The notes: generated by a model from the sequence alone, not told the origin. A stretch of DNA of 64,000 nt from Blautia sp. OF03-15BH (GCF_003463065.1 NZ_QSCM01000001.1:434001-498000); one strand, 5' to 3'; shown: positions 7,887 to 17,298, counted from the first letter of the stretch. Made by a program: numbers and translations.

Positions 7887-8699
7887 TCAGAGCTTTTTCA
7901 TCCAGGTCTTGGCATGCTCGATCCAGGTCGCACACTCCGGCTGGATCCCAAAACCGTCCCCGCCAGCAGTCAGCTCATTTGCAAGCCCCAGTCCATGGGG
8001 ACCATGAGGATAAATGTGCATTTCCACAGAAATCCCCTGATCATGAAGTGCCTGATAGAACAGCAGAGAATTCTCTACCGGTACACAGTCATCTTCTGTC
8101 GTATGCCACAGGAATGCAGGCGGTGTGTCCGCATCTACCTGATTTTCCAGTGACATTTCCTCGATCAGTTCTTCATAACGATCACCAAGAAGATTTTCAA
8201 AAGAACCTCTGTGGGCTTTTGGTCCGGAAGTGATGACCGGATAGCTCAACATCATGCCGTTTGGCTTTAACAGTTCCGGAGTGGTATGAAGCATCTCTGC
8301 CAAAAAGGTCTTTTTCTTCCAGAAAACACCATAGGAAGCTGCCAGATGTCCGCCTGCGGAAGCGCCCTGTATCACGATCTTGTCCGCATCAATATGGAAT
8401 TCCTTCGCATGCTCTCTTAAATATTTAAAACCGGCTGCCACCTGAAGAAGTGCCGTCGGATAACGGGCCGGAGCCACACTGTAACGAAGGACTGCCGCAT
8501 GAAAACCGGCTGCCAGAAACTGCAGGGCAACAGCTTCTGCCTCACGGTCAGAGGTCATTGCATACGCACCGCCGGGGCAGATAAAGATCAACGGTCTTTT
8601 GTCAATAGCGATCTCCGGAGATTTTTCCTGAAGATAGAGATATAGTTTTGCAGGCTCTTCATACGTTTCTGCTTTGATGTCCATTACCTGATAATTCAT
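7887..8699 (-). CDS. Alpha/beta hydrolase, acetyl-esterase type
   Basis: The product is 270 residues with an alpha/beta-hydrolase fold. The oxyanion stretch is CPGGAY (41-46), the nucleophile elbow is GASAGGH with Ser114, the acid is Asp203 or Asp204 (TEDD) and the catalytic His is His235 (PHGPHG). No signal peptide is present, so it is cytosolic. The architecture matches the BD-FAE/xylan acetyl-esterase and hormone-sensitive-lipase branches, which act on small acyl esters including acetylated sugars released from plant glycans. AAGGAG precedes the ATG. The gene starts 17 bases after the dapF stop, so it is probably the second gene of a dapF transcript. Confidence 0.87.
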   Translation of the reverse strand: MNYQVMDIKAETYEEPAKLYLYLQEKSPEIAIDKRPLIFICPGGAYAMTSDREAEAVALQFLAAGFHAAVLRYSVAPARYPTALLQVAAGFKYLREHAKEFHIDADKIVIQGASAGGHLAASYGVFWKKKTFLAEMLHTTPELLKPNGMMLSYPVITSGPKAHRGSFENLLGDRYEELIEEMSLENQVDADTPPAFLWHTTEDDCVPVENSLLFYQALHDQGISVEMHIYPHGPHGLGLANELTAGGDGFGIQPECATWIEHAKTWMKKL

Positions 8700-8716
8700 G
8701 ATTTCCTCTCCTTTTC

Positions 8717-9568
8717 TTATGCGATTTCTTCCGGCAGGCGGATCTCTCCGTCAAAAACAGTAGTTGCCGGTCCGGTCATATAAACCAGATTTTCCTTTCT
8801 GTCCCAGAAGATCTTCAGATCTCCACCCAGAAGTTTTACCGTCACTTCCTCTTCCGTAAAGCCATTTAAAATGCAGGCCACTGCCACAGCGCAGGCTCCC
8901 GTCCCGCAAGCCATGGTTTCTCCGGAACCTCTCTCCCATACACGCATTTCCACTGTTTTCCGGTCCAGTACACGAACAAACTCCGTATTGACCCGGTCCG
9001 GAAAGCACTTATGATGTTCAAAAGAAGGTCCGATCTTTGTAAGATCCAGTTCCTTTGGAGAATGATCCAGAAAGACCACTGCATGAGGATTTCCCATGGA
9101 AACACCAGTTATACGGTATTCTTTTCCATCCACCTCGATCGGCTCATCGATCACTTTTTCTTTCCCGGAAAGGATCGGGATATCTTTTGCATTCAAGATC
9201 GGTTCTCCCATATTGACCCGCACTTCCGATACTTTTCCGTCTTTCAGTGTCAGATGAAGGTATTTCATGCCGGCCTTCGTTTCCACTGCAATATCCGTTT
9301 TGTCCACAATCCCATAATCGTAGGCATATTTTGCCACACAACGGATACCATTTCCGCACATGGCTCCCTGAGAACCGTCCAGATTGTACATATCCATGGT
9401 GCAGTCTCCTTTTTCAGAAGGACGGATCAGGATCAGACCGTCGGAACCGATCCCGAAATGCCGGTCACTGACAAATCTAGCCACAGCCGCCGGATTTTTC
9501 ACCTCTTCTTTAAAACAGTTGACATAAACATAATCGTTGCCGATGCCATGCATTTTTGTAAATTTCAT
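8717..9568 (-). CDS. dapF: Diaminopimelate epimerase
   Basis: This 283-residue enzyme interconverts LL- and meso-diaminopimelate for lysine and peptidoglycan synthesis. The two catalytic cysteines are present: Cys71 (MCGNGIRC) and Cys221 (ACGTGAC). The N-terminal HGIGNDYVYV is typical of the family. The frame stays open upstream, but TAGGAGG sits six bases before the ATG at 9568 (MKFTKMHG), which also matches the usual N-terminus. A plausible minus-strand promoter (TTCCCA, 17 bp, TAAAAT) lies further upstream. An esterase follows closely in the same direction. Confidence 0.96.
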   Translation of the reverse strand: MKFTKMHGIGNDYVYVNCFKEEVKNPAAVARFVSDRHFGIGSDGLILIRPSEKGDCTMDMYNLDGSQGAMCGNGIRCVAKYAYDYGIVDKTDIAVETKAGMKYLHLTLKDGKVSEVRVNMGEPILNAKDIPILSGKEKVIDEPIEVDGKEYRITGVSMGNPHAVVFLDHSPKELDLTKIGPSFEHHKCFPDRVNTEFVRVLDRKTVEMRVWERGSGETMACGTGACAVAVACILNGFTEEEVTVKLLGGDLKIFWDRKENLVYMTGPATTVFDGEIRLPEEIA

Positions 9569-9666
9569 CTTCTGCCTCCTACATCTGCCGTGGTACGATA
9601 TCACGATACCGGCCATTTTTCTGTTCTCTTATTTTACCACGACTGTTTTTATTTGGGAATCCTGAT

Positions 9667-9694
9667 TTGACATTTATCTCTTCTCTGTTATACT
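9667..9694 (+). promoter_or_regulatory. Near-consensus sigma-A promoter
   Basis: TTGACA (9667-9672) and TATACT (9689-9694) are 16 bp apart. It drives the lysozyme-like gene and implies a leader of about 100 bases. Confidence 0.75.
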
Positions 9695-9800
9695 GATATA
9701 GCGTTTTCGAGATGCCCAGACCATTGACTTGTCTGAAAATCCGATCGCACGGTTGAAAAAAACGGATCCCGTGAAAAAAAATCTGACAATGAGGAAATTT

Positions 9801-10463
9801 ATGACAACTGACAAAAAAAAGAGAAAAAAACAACCCACCAGGCGAAAGCGGCGCACGCTTACACAGGCAGAACGGAAACGACAGCTTCATTTCCGTATCG
9901 GACTTTCCGCTGCCGGGATTTTTATCGTATTTCTCCTGTTTTTCGCGCCTTTTGGCCCACATCTGCTCTCCGGCTCCGGAAAAGGCAGGGCGGTGGATCT
10001 CTCGGATTCTGTCCTGCAGTATCAGGAACAGGTCCTTCAATATTGTGAAGAGTATTCCATTCCTGCTTTTTCACAGATCGTTCTGGCCATCATGCAGCAG
10101 GAAAGTGCAGGTTCCGTGCCTGACGTCATGCAGGCCTCGGAAAGTCCCTTCAACACCTGGTATGCCAATACACCAAACAGCATCCCGGATCCGGATTATT
10201 CTATCCGTGTTGGAGTGGAAACCTTTGCTTATTGCCTGGAGGAAGCCGGCTGTGCAGCTCCAAACCAGAAAGAACGGCTCAAACTGGCCCTTCAGACTTA
10301 TAATTACGGAAATTCCTATGCCTCCTGGGCACTCACCAATTACGGCGGCTATTCTCCGGACAACGCCCTGGAATTTTCCGAGAACATGAAGATCAAACTG
10401 GGATGGAATCAATACGGCGATCCGGAATATGTTTCCCATGTGCTCCGCTATTACCGCTCCTGA
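9801..10463 (+). CDS. Membrane-anchored lysozyme-like protein
   Basis: The product is 220 residues. A strongly basic N-terminus (KKKRKKQPTRRKRR) leads into one membrane segment, then an extracellular domain like the N-terminal muramidase half of CwlT (Lysozyme_like family). The candidate catalytic Glu is in AIMQQESAG. Later motifs are YSIRVGVETFAYCLEEAG and TYNYG, typical of this goose-lysozyme relative. It would cut peptidoglycan glycan strands. Longer starts at TTG 9729 and ATG 9789 lack a ribosome site, while GAGG lies correctly before ATG 9801. No NlpC/P60 partner domain is present. Confidence 0.85.
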   Translation: MTTDKKKRKKQPTRRKRRTLTQAERKRQLHFRIGLSAAGIFIVFLLFFAPFGPHLLSGSGKGRAVDLSDSVLQYQEQVLQYCEEYSIPAFSQIVLAIMQQESAGSVPDVMQASESPFNTWYANTPNSIPDPDYSIRVGVETFAYCLEEAGCAAPNQKERLKLALQTYNYGNSYASWALTNYGGYSPDNALEFSENMKIKLGWNQYGDPEYVSHVLRYYRS

Positions 10464-10592
10464 AGATCTCACGGTCCGGAGTGCTTTCCCGGTGTCATCG
10501 CAAATATAACTGGATTTTTTTTCATTTATCCACTACAATACAGATTAGGAGCAAAATTTTTTACGCCGGCAGTCATCTTTGTCTTGCTTTCC

Positions 10593-10608
10593 TGCAAGGC
10601 AGCTTGCA
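10593..10608 (+). repeat. Leader hairpin related to the GCAAAGCAGC repeat
   Basis: TGCAAG-GCAG-CTTGCA is a perfect 6-bp inverted repeat. Its core CTGCAAGGCAGCT differs at one position from the core of the repeat at 20534-20583. It also lies in the 5' leader of an envelope gene. The relation is weaker than that between the other two copies. Confidence 0.35.
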
Positions 10609-10644
10609 AACTTTCGCCACTTATCATTCAAAAGGAGTCATTTT

Positions 10645-11583
10645 ATGAACTATGAAATTTATACCACCGTGGACTGGCTGATGTTTTTTTACATCTATTG
10701 CTTTCTCGGCTGGTGCTTTGAATCTACCTACGTTTCTCTTCATCAGAAAAAATGGGTCAACCGCGGCTTTATGCGTGGTCCCTTCCTTCCTCTCTATGGT
10801 TCCGGGGCTGTCATCATGCTTTTCGTGACCATTCCGGTTCGTGACAATATCTTTCTGACCTTCCTTTTCGGCGCCATAGGAGCCACGATTCTGGAATATT
10901 TTACCGGAGCTGCCATGGAAGCACTCTTCAAGGTCCGCTACTGGGACTACAGTGATCAGCCTCTGAACCTGAACGGACACATCTGTCTGGGCACCAGTAT
11001 TGCCTGGGGCTTTCTCACACTGGCCATGGTCCATGTCCTGCAGCTGCCGGTGGAAACGGTCGTAAATGCCATTCCTCAAAAACCAGAAGGGATCCTGGTT
11101 CTTGTGCTGTCCATCTACATTGCAGCTGATTTCTCCCTTTCCTTCAAGGCTGCTCTGGATATCAAGGATGTGCTGACAAAGATGACCGCTGTCAGAGAAG
11201 AGATGGAAAAGGTCCAGTCCCGTCTGGATGCCATCATCGCTTTCACCGGTCAGACCGCAGCTGTCCAGACACTTTCCAATTCCAAAGACCGCCTGTCCGG
11301 CACTTTGCAGGCAGTTAAATCCAAACTGGATTTCCTGCAAAAGCATGAGCCTACCGAAGAAAACCGCTCCGGCAGACAGCTGACCGGTTTCCGCGAAGAA
11401 CTGGATCAGCTGAAAACCCGTTATATCGTGGATAATGAATACCGCAAAGCACTGGCAGAGCGTTTTGGCTCTTTCCGCAAAGCAATGCTGGAAGCGCATC
11501 CGACCATCTCTTCTCCGAAGTTTCAGACTGCTCTTAACGAATTAAAGGAGATCATGTCTGAAAAATCTCATAAAGAAAAGTGA
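10645..11583 (+). CDS. CmpB-type (ABC transporter type IV-like) membrane protein
   Basis: This is a 312-residue membrane protein. The N-terminal 170 residues hold several membrane helices with the signature FLGWCFESTYVSL and RGFMRGPFLPLYGSGA of the putative ABC_trans_CmpB family. The C-terminal 130 residues are soluble, charged and predicted coiled coil. The role of the family is unknown, and no ATPase lies next to it. AAAAGGAG sits before the ATG at 10645. An upstream in-frame start at 10579 has no ribosome site. The last 16 bases overlap tail-to-tail with the convergent gene. Confidence 0.8.
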   Translation: MNYEIYTTVDWLMFFYIYCFLGWCFESTYVSLHQKKWVNRGFMRGPFLPLYGSGAVIMLFVTIPVRDNIFLTFLFGAIGATILEYFTGAAMEALFKVRYWDYSDQPLNLNGHICLGTSIAWGFLTLAMVHVLQLPVETVVNAIPQKPEGILVLVLSIYIAADFSLSFKAALDIKDVLTKMTAVREEMEKVQSRLDAIIAFTGQTAAVQTLSNSKDRLSGTLQAVKSKLDFLQKHEPTEENRSGRQLTGFREELDQLKTRYIVDNEYRKALAERFGSFRKAMLEAHPTISSPKFQTALNELKEIMSEKSHKEK

Positions 11584-12293
11584 AAAAGCCCCCCGACGGG
11601 CACCATGTCATATCCCATGGCTCCGAGCTTTGGAATCAGTTTTTCCAGAGCCGGAGCCATATTTTTTGCCCCGGTATGGAAAAGCAGTAAAGCTCCCGGG
11701 CAGAGTTTTTCATTTCCGGCCACCATCTGAAAAATAACATCACTGTCATAATCTTTCCAGTCTTCTACATCTACAGACCAGCCCACAGGAATTGCTCCGG
11801 CCATCTGAACGGCATTTAAAAGGCCTTCCCCGTAACGGTTGCCTCTCTCCTGAAACAACTGGATTTTTTTCCCGGTAAGCCCCATAAGCCGTTCTCCCGC
11901 CTGTTCCAGCATACCGGCTGCCTCTTTCCTTGTAAGCAGGTCCGAGCGTTTGCCTTCCTGGCTCAAAATCCCCAGCTCATGTCCTTCCTGTACGATCTCC
12001 GTTACCAGCTCCGGCCATTGCTCTCCCCAGGCTTCTGTCACGAAAAAAGTGGCTTTTTTCCCTTTTTCCCGAAGGATTTTTAAGACCTCTTCCGTCTGTG
12101 CTCCGCTTCCTGTCACCTGAAAAAGCAGGCCGATCTTCGATTCTTCCGTATCAACCGCATTCACCGGCCCTGTGTTCCCAACCGTTCTCACTGCCACGTT
12201 CTGACTGGTCTGGCGAAAATTCCAGATCCCTGCCGCCGTCAACAACAGACAGAGCAGCAGCACTCCTGCTCCGCGGAATTTTCTTACATCCAT
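11568..12293 (-). CDS. Polysaccharide-deacetylase-fold protein lacking the metal site
   Basis: The product is 241 residues: a short basic start, one membrane segment or signal (VLLLCLLLTAAGIW), then a NodB-like domain. The fold is recognisable from KKATFFVTEAWGEQWP, VQEGHELG and IPVGWSVDVEDW. However, the metal motifs are altered: the usual TFDD position reads LLFQVTG, and the His pair expected after GHELG is replaced by SQEGK. It is therefore probably a non-catalytic relative of PdaB-type spore or wall deacetylases. ATG 12293 is chosen because GGGAG precedes it; longer starts lack a site. It is the last gene of a leftward operon. Confidence 0.75.
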   Translation of the reverse strand: MDVRKFRGAGVLLLCLLLTAAGIWNFRQTSQNVAVRTVGNTGPVNAVDTEESKIGLLFQVTGSGAQTEEVLKILREKGKKATFFVTEAWGEQWPELVTEIVQEGHELGILSQEGKRSDLLTRKEAAGMLEQAGERLMGLTGKKIQLFQERGNRYGEGLLNAVQMAGAIPVGWSVDVEDWKDYDSDVIFQMVAGNEKLCPGALLLFHTGAKNMAPALEKLIPKLGAMGYDMVPVGGLFHFSL

Positions 12294-12387
12294 TTGATCC
12301 GCTCCCTTTTTATTTCTTCTCTTACTCATTTTATGAAAAGCAGAACAAGATATGCGGTTTCTGTATAAAAGAAGAGCCCTGCGTTTT

Positions 12388-14904
12388 TTACACACCGGAC
12401 TCTTTTACTACACGGATCGTTCCATTCTCGATCAGTTCTTCAAATGTTCTGGCCAGTTTCGGATCAAACTGGTGCCCTTCTTCTTCCCTGAGGATCTTTA
12501 AGACCCGTTCCAGAGGCATTCCTGCTTTATAGCAACGTCTGGATGTCATCGCATCAAAGGAATCTGCCACACAGAGGATTCGGGCTGTCAGAGGAATATC
12601 CTCTCCTGCGATCCTTCTGGGATACCCTTTTCCATCATAACGCTCATGATGACCGATGACGGCCGGGATCACATAATCCAGAGACGGCAGATGACGGATG
12701 ATACCGATGGAAGCTTCTACATGACCTTTGATGACCTCATATTCCTCATCCGTAAGCTTTGCCGGCTTATTCAGGATCGTCTCCGGAATACCGATCTTTC
12801 CGACATCATGGAGAAGAGCCGCCTGACGGATCACCTCTATGACATCCGGATTCAGATGCAGTGCCTTTGCAAGCTCGGTAGCATAATACGCCACATTTTT
12901 GGAATGTTGGAAGGTATAATGGTCCTTTGTATCAATCGCTGCTGTCAGGGCATAGATCGTGGATTCATATTCCTGATAAATATGCTCATGGTCGGACTTG
13001 CCTTCCTTTCCCGACAGTTCTTCCTGTACCAGCGTATCAAAAACTTTGATGCCGTTTTTGCCGTTCCGCTTCACATGGTAAACTGCCATATCCACATTTT
13101 CCAGAAGTTCCTTCACATTCCTGGCCGCATAGGGAGCCGCACTGATGCCGGCACTGATGGTCAGTACCTTCAGCTTACAGTCTGCCGAATCACGGTTCAT
13201 GTTGAAAATCTGTTTCTGAATGGCTTCTGTCAGCCCTCTGGCAGCATAGACATCATATTTCGGAAGAAGAATGGCAAATTCTTTTCCTGTGTAGCGTGCC
13301 ACATAACCATTCGCACCTACGCTGGCGCGGATGATATCTGCTACCCGTTTTAAGGCCTGATCGCCCTGACGGGTGCCGTAAAGCTGGTTATAAAGCTTAA
13401 AATCATCCAGATTGATGATAATGAGTGCCAGCGAACCTTCTTTGTTTTTCTCAAATTCTTCATTCAGTACTTCCGTAAAATACTTCCGGTTCAGAAGACC
13501 GGTAAGTTCATCCGTTCTCGCCTCATGATAAGCCTGTTCATAAAGCCGGGCGTTTTTGATGGCAATGGAAGCAACAGATGCGATGGAATTCAGAAGCTTC
13601 AGATCGTTATTGTCCAGCTTCTTCTTTCCTTTTTTCTCTCCGAGAAGAAGTACACCAACCAGCTGATCGCCATCTTTTAACCCAATACAGGCTTCGACCT
13701 TTTTCTCTTGCAGCTGATTTTTTTCCTCTTCCCACATTGCCTTATATTCTACTGTTGTGCGGAATTCCTTCATAAGGATCCCTTCTCTGCTTTTCAGCCA
13801 GCGGACCAGAGGATTGTCTTTTTTCATGAAAAAGGACAGGTCATTCAGCGGTCGGTCACTATGCTCCGTCCGATAGTCACCATTCGTCTGCTGGATGCAG
13901 ATATAAATACCCTCCACCTCCACGGTACGCTGGATCACCCGGACGATCTCTTCCAGGATATCTCTGACACAGAGACTCTTTGATACCGCACTGCTGAAAT
14001 TTTTCAGATCTTCCGCCTGCTGAAGCTCTTCTTTTACAAAAACGTTTTTCATGATCTCTCTCCAGACCAGAGCCAGCACCATGGCTGTTCCCAGGAAACA
14101 GATGGAAAAGACCAGGGAATAATAGCTTGAAGTCTGAGGAAGGATCTTGTTCATCGCCTCCGTGATATAGGGCGAAAGATTAAAATAAAGGACAAAGTTC
14201 AAAAGAAGACCAACGCCGTAACACAAGCCCTCAGAGGCAAGCAGCCGAAGCTGGAACAGCCTTCTTCTCATCAGGGCATACATGATCAGACATGCATTGA
14301 CCAGTCCTCCAAGAATATCGATGGGGAACCCTTCAAAAGCAGGGATCAGCAGTGCCAGCTGACCGGCAAAAAGGAAAAAGATCCCCACAACGATCGGCTG
14401 AAACTGTTTGCCCATGGTCCTGTTTTTCCTGCTGAAGTGCAACAGAACACTTAAAACATGAATCACCGTAAATCCTCCTGCCAGAAACAGAAGGATCGTA
14501 TGCCAGTTCATGTGATACACAAATGACACCGTTCCATTATGATCCAGAAGCTCCGGCGGAGCTAGGAAAAAGCCACCGGGTACATTGAAAACAAACAGAA
14601 GCAGATAAAACAGACCGTAGAAAATACAGCCTCCCGTCTTCGGCTTTCCCGCAAATTCTGTAATGAATCGGTAATATCCGAGCGGCAGGGCAAACAGTCC
14701 AAACAGCGATACATGATACCAGAACACATAGCCCGGCCAGATCAGATTTCTCATGAGCAGAGAACCGCCCGTCCAGCAGATCATACCGATGAGAAGGATC
14801 AGAAAGCTGTTTGCGATCCGGTTTCTCCGTGCCGCCAGCATAAGCAGCAGCATGAAAATATAGCAAAAAAGTGCAATACACGAAATATATCCATAAGTTC
14901 CCAT
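12388..14904 (-). CDS. 7TM-GAF-GGDEF-HD-GYP signalling protein
   Basis: This 838-residue protein begins with about eight membrane helices (1-290, histidine-kinase-like 7TM sensor), then a GAF domain (about 300-450), a GGDEF domain (about 460-630) and a C-terminal HD-GYP domain. The HD-GYP motifs are intact: LHDVGKIG, then HHERYDGKGYP at 752-762. It should hydrolyse cyclic di-GMP or a related dinucleotide. The GGDEF signature reads TGKEF, so cyclase activity is unlikely and the domain may bind GTP allosterically. GGAG precedes the ATG. It starts four bases after the GH3 gene, so the two are translated from one message. Confidence 0.93.
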   Translation of the reverse strand: MGTYGYISCIALFCYIFMLLLMLAARRNRIANSFLILLIGMICWTGGSLLMRNLIWPGYVFWYHVSLFGLFALPLGYYRFITEFAGKPKTGGCIFYGLFYLLLFVFNVPGGFFLAPPELLDHNGTVSFVYHMNWHTILLFLAGGFTVIHVLSVLLHFSRKNRTMGKQFQPIVVGIFFLFAGQLALLIPAFEGFPIDILGGLVNACLIMYALMRRRLFQLRLLASEGLCYGVGLLLNFVLYFNLSPYITEAMNKILPQTSSYYSLVFSICFLGTAMVLALVWREIMKNVFVKEELQQAEDLKNFSSAVSKSLCVRDILEEIVRVIQRTVEVEGIYICIQQTNGDYRTEHSDRPLNDLSFFMKKDNPLVRWLKSREGILMKEFRTTVEYKAMWEEEKNQLQEKKVEACIGLKDGDQLVGVLLLGEKKGKKKLDNNDLKLLNSIASVASIAIKNARLYEQAYHEARTDELTGLLNRKYFTEVLNEEFEKNKEGSLALIIINLDDFKLYNQLYGTRQGDQALKRVADIIRASVGANGYVARYTGKEFAILLPKYDVYAARGLTEAIQKQIFNMNRDSADCKLKVLTISAGISAAPYAARNVKELLENVDMAVYHVKRNGKNGIKVFDTLVQEELSGKEGKSDHEHIYQEYESTIYALTAAIDTKDHYTFQHSKNVAYYATELAKALHLNPDVIEVIRQAALLHDVGKIGIPETILNKPAKLTDEEYEVIKGHVEASIGIIRHLPSLDYVIPAVIGHHERYDGKGYPRRIAGEDIPLTARILCVADSFDAMTSRRCYKAGMPLERVLKILREEEGHQFDPKLARTFEELIENGTIRVVKESGV

Positions 14905-14908
14905 CTTT

Positions 14909-16528
14909 TTATCTCCATCCGTACGTTTCTGGCCGCTCCTGCATCCGAATCAGTTCCGCAAGTTCTCTGCGTGACGGATTCATATGCCGGAGTGTTTTTC
15001 CATATTTTTCACTATAAGCATCAAAACTTCCGCATTTCAATATGGTAACCACCAAAGGATCCATACCCAGGATCTTCTTGAGATCCCGGTAATCCTGATC
15101 AATATATTTAAAATACGTGGAAAGAATCTCTTTTAAGATTTCGGAACTTACTGCTCTTTCTGCAAGTGCCCCTTTTTCCACTTCTACATACATATGTAAA
15201 AATGGGCGGTTGTTTTCATTGAATTCCTTCGCTGCCGCCCAGTTGTGGACAGGCAGGCCGGAAAGCCGGATGGCACTTGTGATCCCGTTTTCTGAGATCC
15301 TGGTAAAACCGGCAATATCAATAATCGAAGGAACTCTGTCAATATATTCAAAGCGCGGGATCCTGGTTCCGTCCTCCCGATTGCTAAGCCCAACGCAGCG
15401 ATACATATCTCCGCAACGGTATCTTGCAAAGGCTCCTCCCTTGAGGACAGTCAGCACCAGTTCATAAATTTCTCCCGGTACTACTTCGTCCATCAGAAGC
15501 GTATGCGGTACAAAAGAAGGATTTTCCTCATTTTTTTCCATATCCGCTTCTGTGATAAACTCATAAAAACAACTGTCCGGGAAGAAATACATCCCTTTCC
15601 GCGTCCAGCTCTCTGTTCCGATCAGGGAAGGTTCCGTCCCGGCAAAAATCTCCATGGGACGGATGCCCCAAAGCTCCTCCAGTTCATCCTTATAGCAGCG
15701 GTTATCCGTTCCTGCCACCATAAAGCCCTTCAACCCAAACAGATCCTTCGGGCGAATGGGATGGTTTTCCTTCTTGCTGAGGCGTTTTGCTTTCGCCATC
15801 CGGTAAAGCATATGCGGGTCGCACTTCAAAAGACTGGCCAGATCCTTACTTCCTGCCCCGGAAGAAGCCAGGCTCTGACTCACGGCATAAGCGACACTCC
15901 CCAGGCCGAAAAAGAGCTCTACGTCTTTTTGCAGAGCCAGCTTAAAGCCCAGCTTGTTCCTCTGGCTGAAGCTCATATTCACTGCTTCTTTTACTTCCGG
16001 AAGGAAACGGATATCTGTTTCTTCTCCCAGAAGTAGTGGAAGAAGCCCCGTTGCATAGGGAAGCGGCGCCAGACCATAAAGCATTTTGTCTCCTTCTTCA
16101 TAAGAAAACTTTCCTTTTTCCTGGCTGGTCGCCAGAAGAAGGCAGGCTACCACATTATTCCTGAAGGTATCCAGCATACTCCGGGTATAAGGTGCCACTT
16201 TGATGGGATGTTTTCCTCCTTCCCAGGTCGTCTGAATCCAGATCACCGGATTGCCCGGAAGACTATCTCCATCTTTCCGGAGAAGGATATCCGCATAATC
16301 TTCATAATCAGTCAGCGGCACCATTTCCCGGAATTCTTCTATGTTTCCGGGAGTTTTCCCTTTCAGGATCGTTTTTCCAATGATACTGTTGCTCCAGAGG
16401 GAGATCTGTTCTTCCATCAGCCGCTTCTGAATATTCATATACTCTTCCATATTCAGATCCAGGAAACCACAATACTGATTCCAGATTTCCTGATACTGCT
16501 GTTTCTGCAGTTGTTCACTGAGACTCAT
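14909..16528 (-). CDS. GH3-family acyl-adenylate/amide synthetase
   Basis: The product is 539 residues and belongs to the GH3 superfamily, first known from plant auxin- and jasmonate-amino-acid synthetases. The family mark REMVPLTDYEDYADIL is present near residue 70, with the GTEPSLIGTES stretch and YRCGDMYRCVG further on. These enzymes adenylate a carboxylic acid and transfer the acyl group to an amine. The nucleotide-binding loop reads QTTWEGGKHPIKVAP, somewhat divergent from the plant TSGTT form. AAAGGAGG precedes the ATG. It overlaps the upstream membrane gene by four bases and is followed four bases later by the HD-GYP gene. Substrates are unknown. Confidence 0.85.
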   Translation of the reverse strand: MSLSEQLQKQQYQEIWNQYCGFLDLNMEEYMNIQKRLMEEQISLWSNSIIGKTILKGKTPGNIEEFREMVPLTDYEDYADILLRKDGDSLPGNPVIWIQTTWEGGKHPIKVAPYTRSMLDTFRNNVVACLLLATSQEKGKFSYEEGDKMLYGLAPLPYATGLLPLLLGEETDIRFLPEVKEAVNMSFSQRNKLGFKLALQKDVELFFGLGSVAYAVSQSLASSGAGSKDLASLLKCDPHMLYRMAKAKRLSKKENHPIRPKDLFGLKGFMVAGTDNRCYKDELEELWGIRPMEIFAGTEPSLIGTESWTRKGMYFFPDSCFYEFITEADMEKNEENPSFVPHTLLMDEVVPGEIYELVLTVLKGGAFARYRCGDMYRCVGLSNREDGTRIPRFEYIDRVPSIIDIAGFTRISENGITSAIRLSGLPVHNWAAAKEFNENNRPFLHMYVEVEKGALAERAVSSEILKEILSTYFKYIDQDYRDLKKILGMDPLVVTILKCGSFDAYSEKYGKTLRHMNPSRRELAELIRMQERPETYGWR

Positions 16529-17109
16529 GACCTACCTCCTTTCCCTTTGAAAAATCGCAGGCATCGCCCAAGACTTTCCCTGTCAGGAAACAGAAAAGGC
16601 GTTGTCTCTCTGTACTTGCCATAATCAGAAAATGTCTGCGGAAAGATCACCCGATCCTGCAGACAGATATAAACGGTATTCCAGAATATCAAAAGACAGC
16701 TGTCCCCTGCTGCGCGCAGAGTTCCGATCATTCCGGCCAAAGCCAGATAAAGCAAAGCAAACCAGAGAACCCCCGGATGACGGCACAATGCATACATGCC
16801 CTCCGTATAGGTTTTCCTCTCATGATTTTCTTCTACGTAAGTTTCTTCAAATGGCAGTGCAAAAAACAACGTATAGACCAGCAGGCAAAAAAGCACCAGT
16901 GCGGCGGTTCCGAACAGGACCGCCTGCAGAGGATGGCTTACAATTGTCTTCCAATCGCGGACAACCATACCACCTGTAGCAAACGCTACCAGCAGTGTCC
17001 CGACAAGAAAAAAGCGCTGCAGGAATTTATTTTTCCATGTCACGCTGTTGATATCATAAAGGAAGTAACAAAAAAATCCCATACTTCCGATGATTTCTGT
17101 CCAAGTCAT
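16525..17109 (-). CDS. ICMT/PEMT-like integral membrane protein
   Basis: The product is 194 residues with about five membrane helices. Near the C-terminus it has GMYALCRHPG and later YGKYRETTPFLFP, the pattern of isoprenylcysteine carboxyl methyltransferase and related phospholipid methyltransferases (RHP for SAM binding and a terminal Y-x-P segment). A membrane methyl transfer role is plausible but unproven. Its stop overlaps the GH3 start by four bases, indicating translational coupling. The start is less certain: AAAAGG lies 12 bases before the ATG, and a small reading frame overlaps its 5' end. Confidence 0.72.
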   Translation of the reverse strand: MTWTEIIGSMGFFCYFLYDINSVTWKNKFLQRFFLVGTLLVAFATGGMVVRDWKTIVSHPLQAVLFGTAALVLFCLLVYTLFFALPFEETYVEENHERKTYTEGMYALCRHPGVLWFALLYLALAGMIGTLRAAGDSCLLIFWNTVYICLQDRVIFPQTFSDYGKYRETTPFLFPDRESLGRCLRFFKGKGGRS

Positions 17110-17248
17110 CGATCATTCTTTCCTTTTCATCCAGATAATGTTCTAAAAAAAACTCTTTTTCCGGAACATTTTTATTATATAATACTCTTTTTCCTTCCGC
17201 AAGCGATATCCTGTTCATTTCTTCTGTTTTTTTGATACTTTCTTCCAT
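17054..17248 (-). CDS. Possible small protein at the head of the GH3 operon
   Basis: This is a 64-codon charged frame (for example EKEFFLEHYLDEKERMIDDL) with protein-like composition. It begins 50 bases downstream of a promoter and overlaps the membrane gene by 56 bases in another frame. The upstream tract is A-rich with no real ribosome site. It may be a leader peptide, a small protein coupling translation, or non-coding. Confidence 0.3.
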   Translation of the reverse strand: MEESIKKTEEMNRISLAEGKRVLYNKNVPEKEFFLEHYLDEKERMIDDLDRNHRKYGIFLLLPL

Positions 17249-17298
17249 TTTTTTCTTTTTTTCTTTTCTTTACTCTTTCTTCCTCTGAAAAATCGTCT

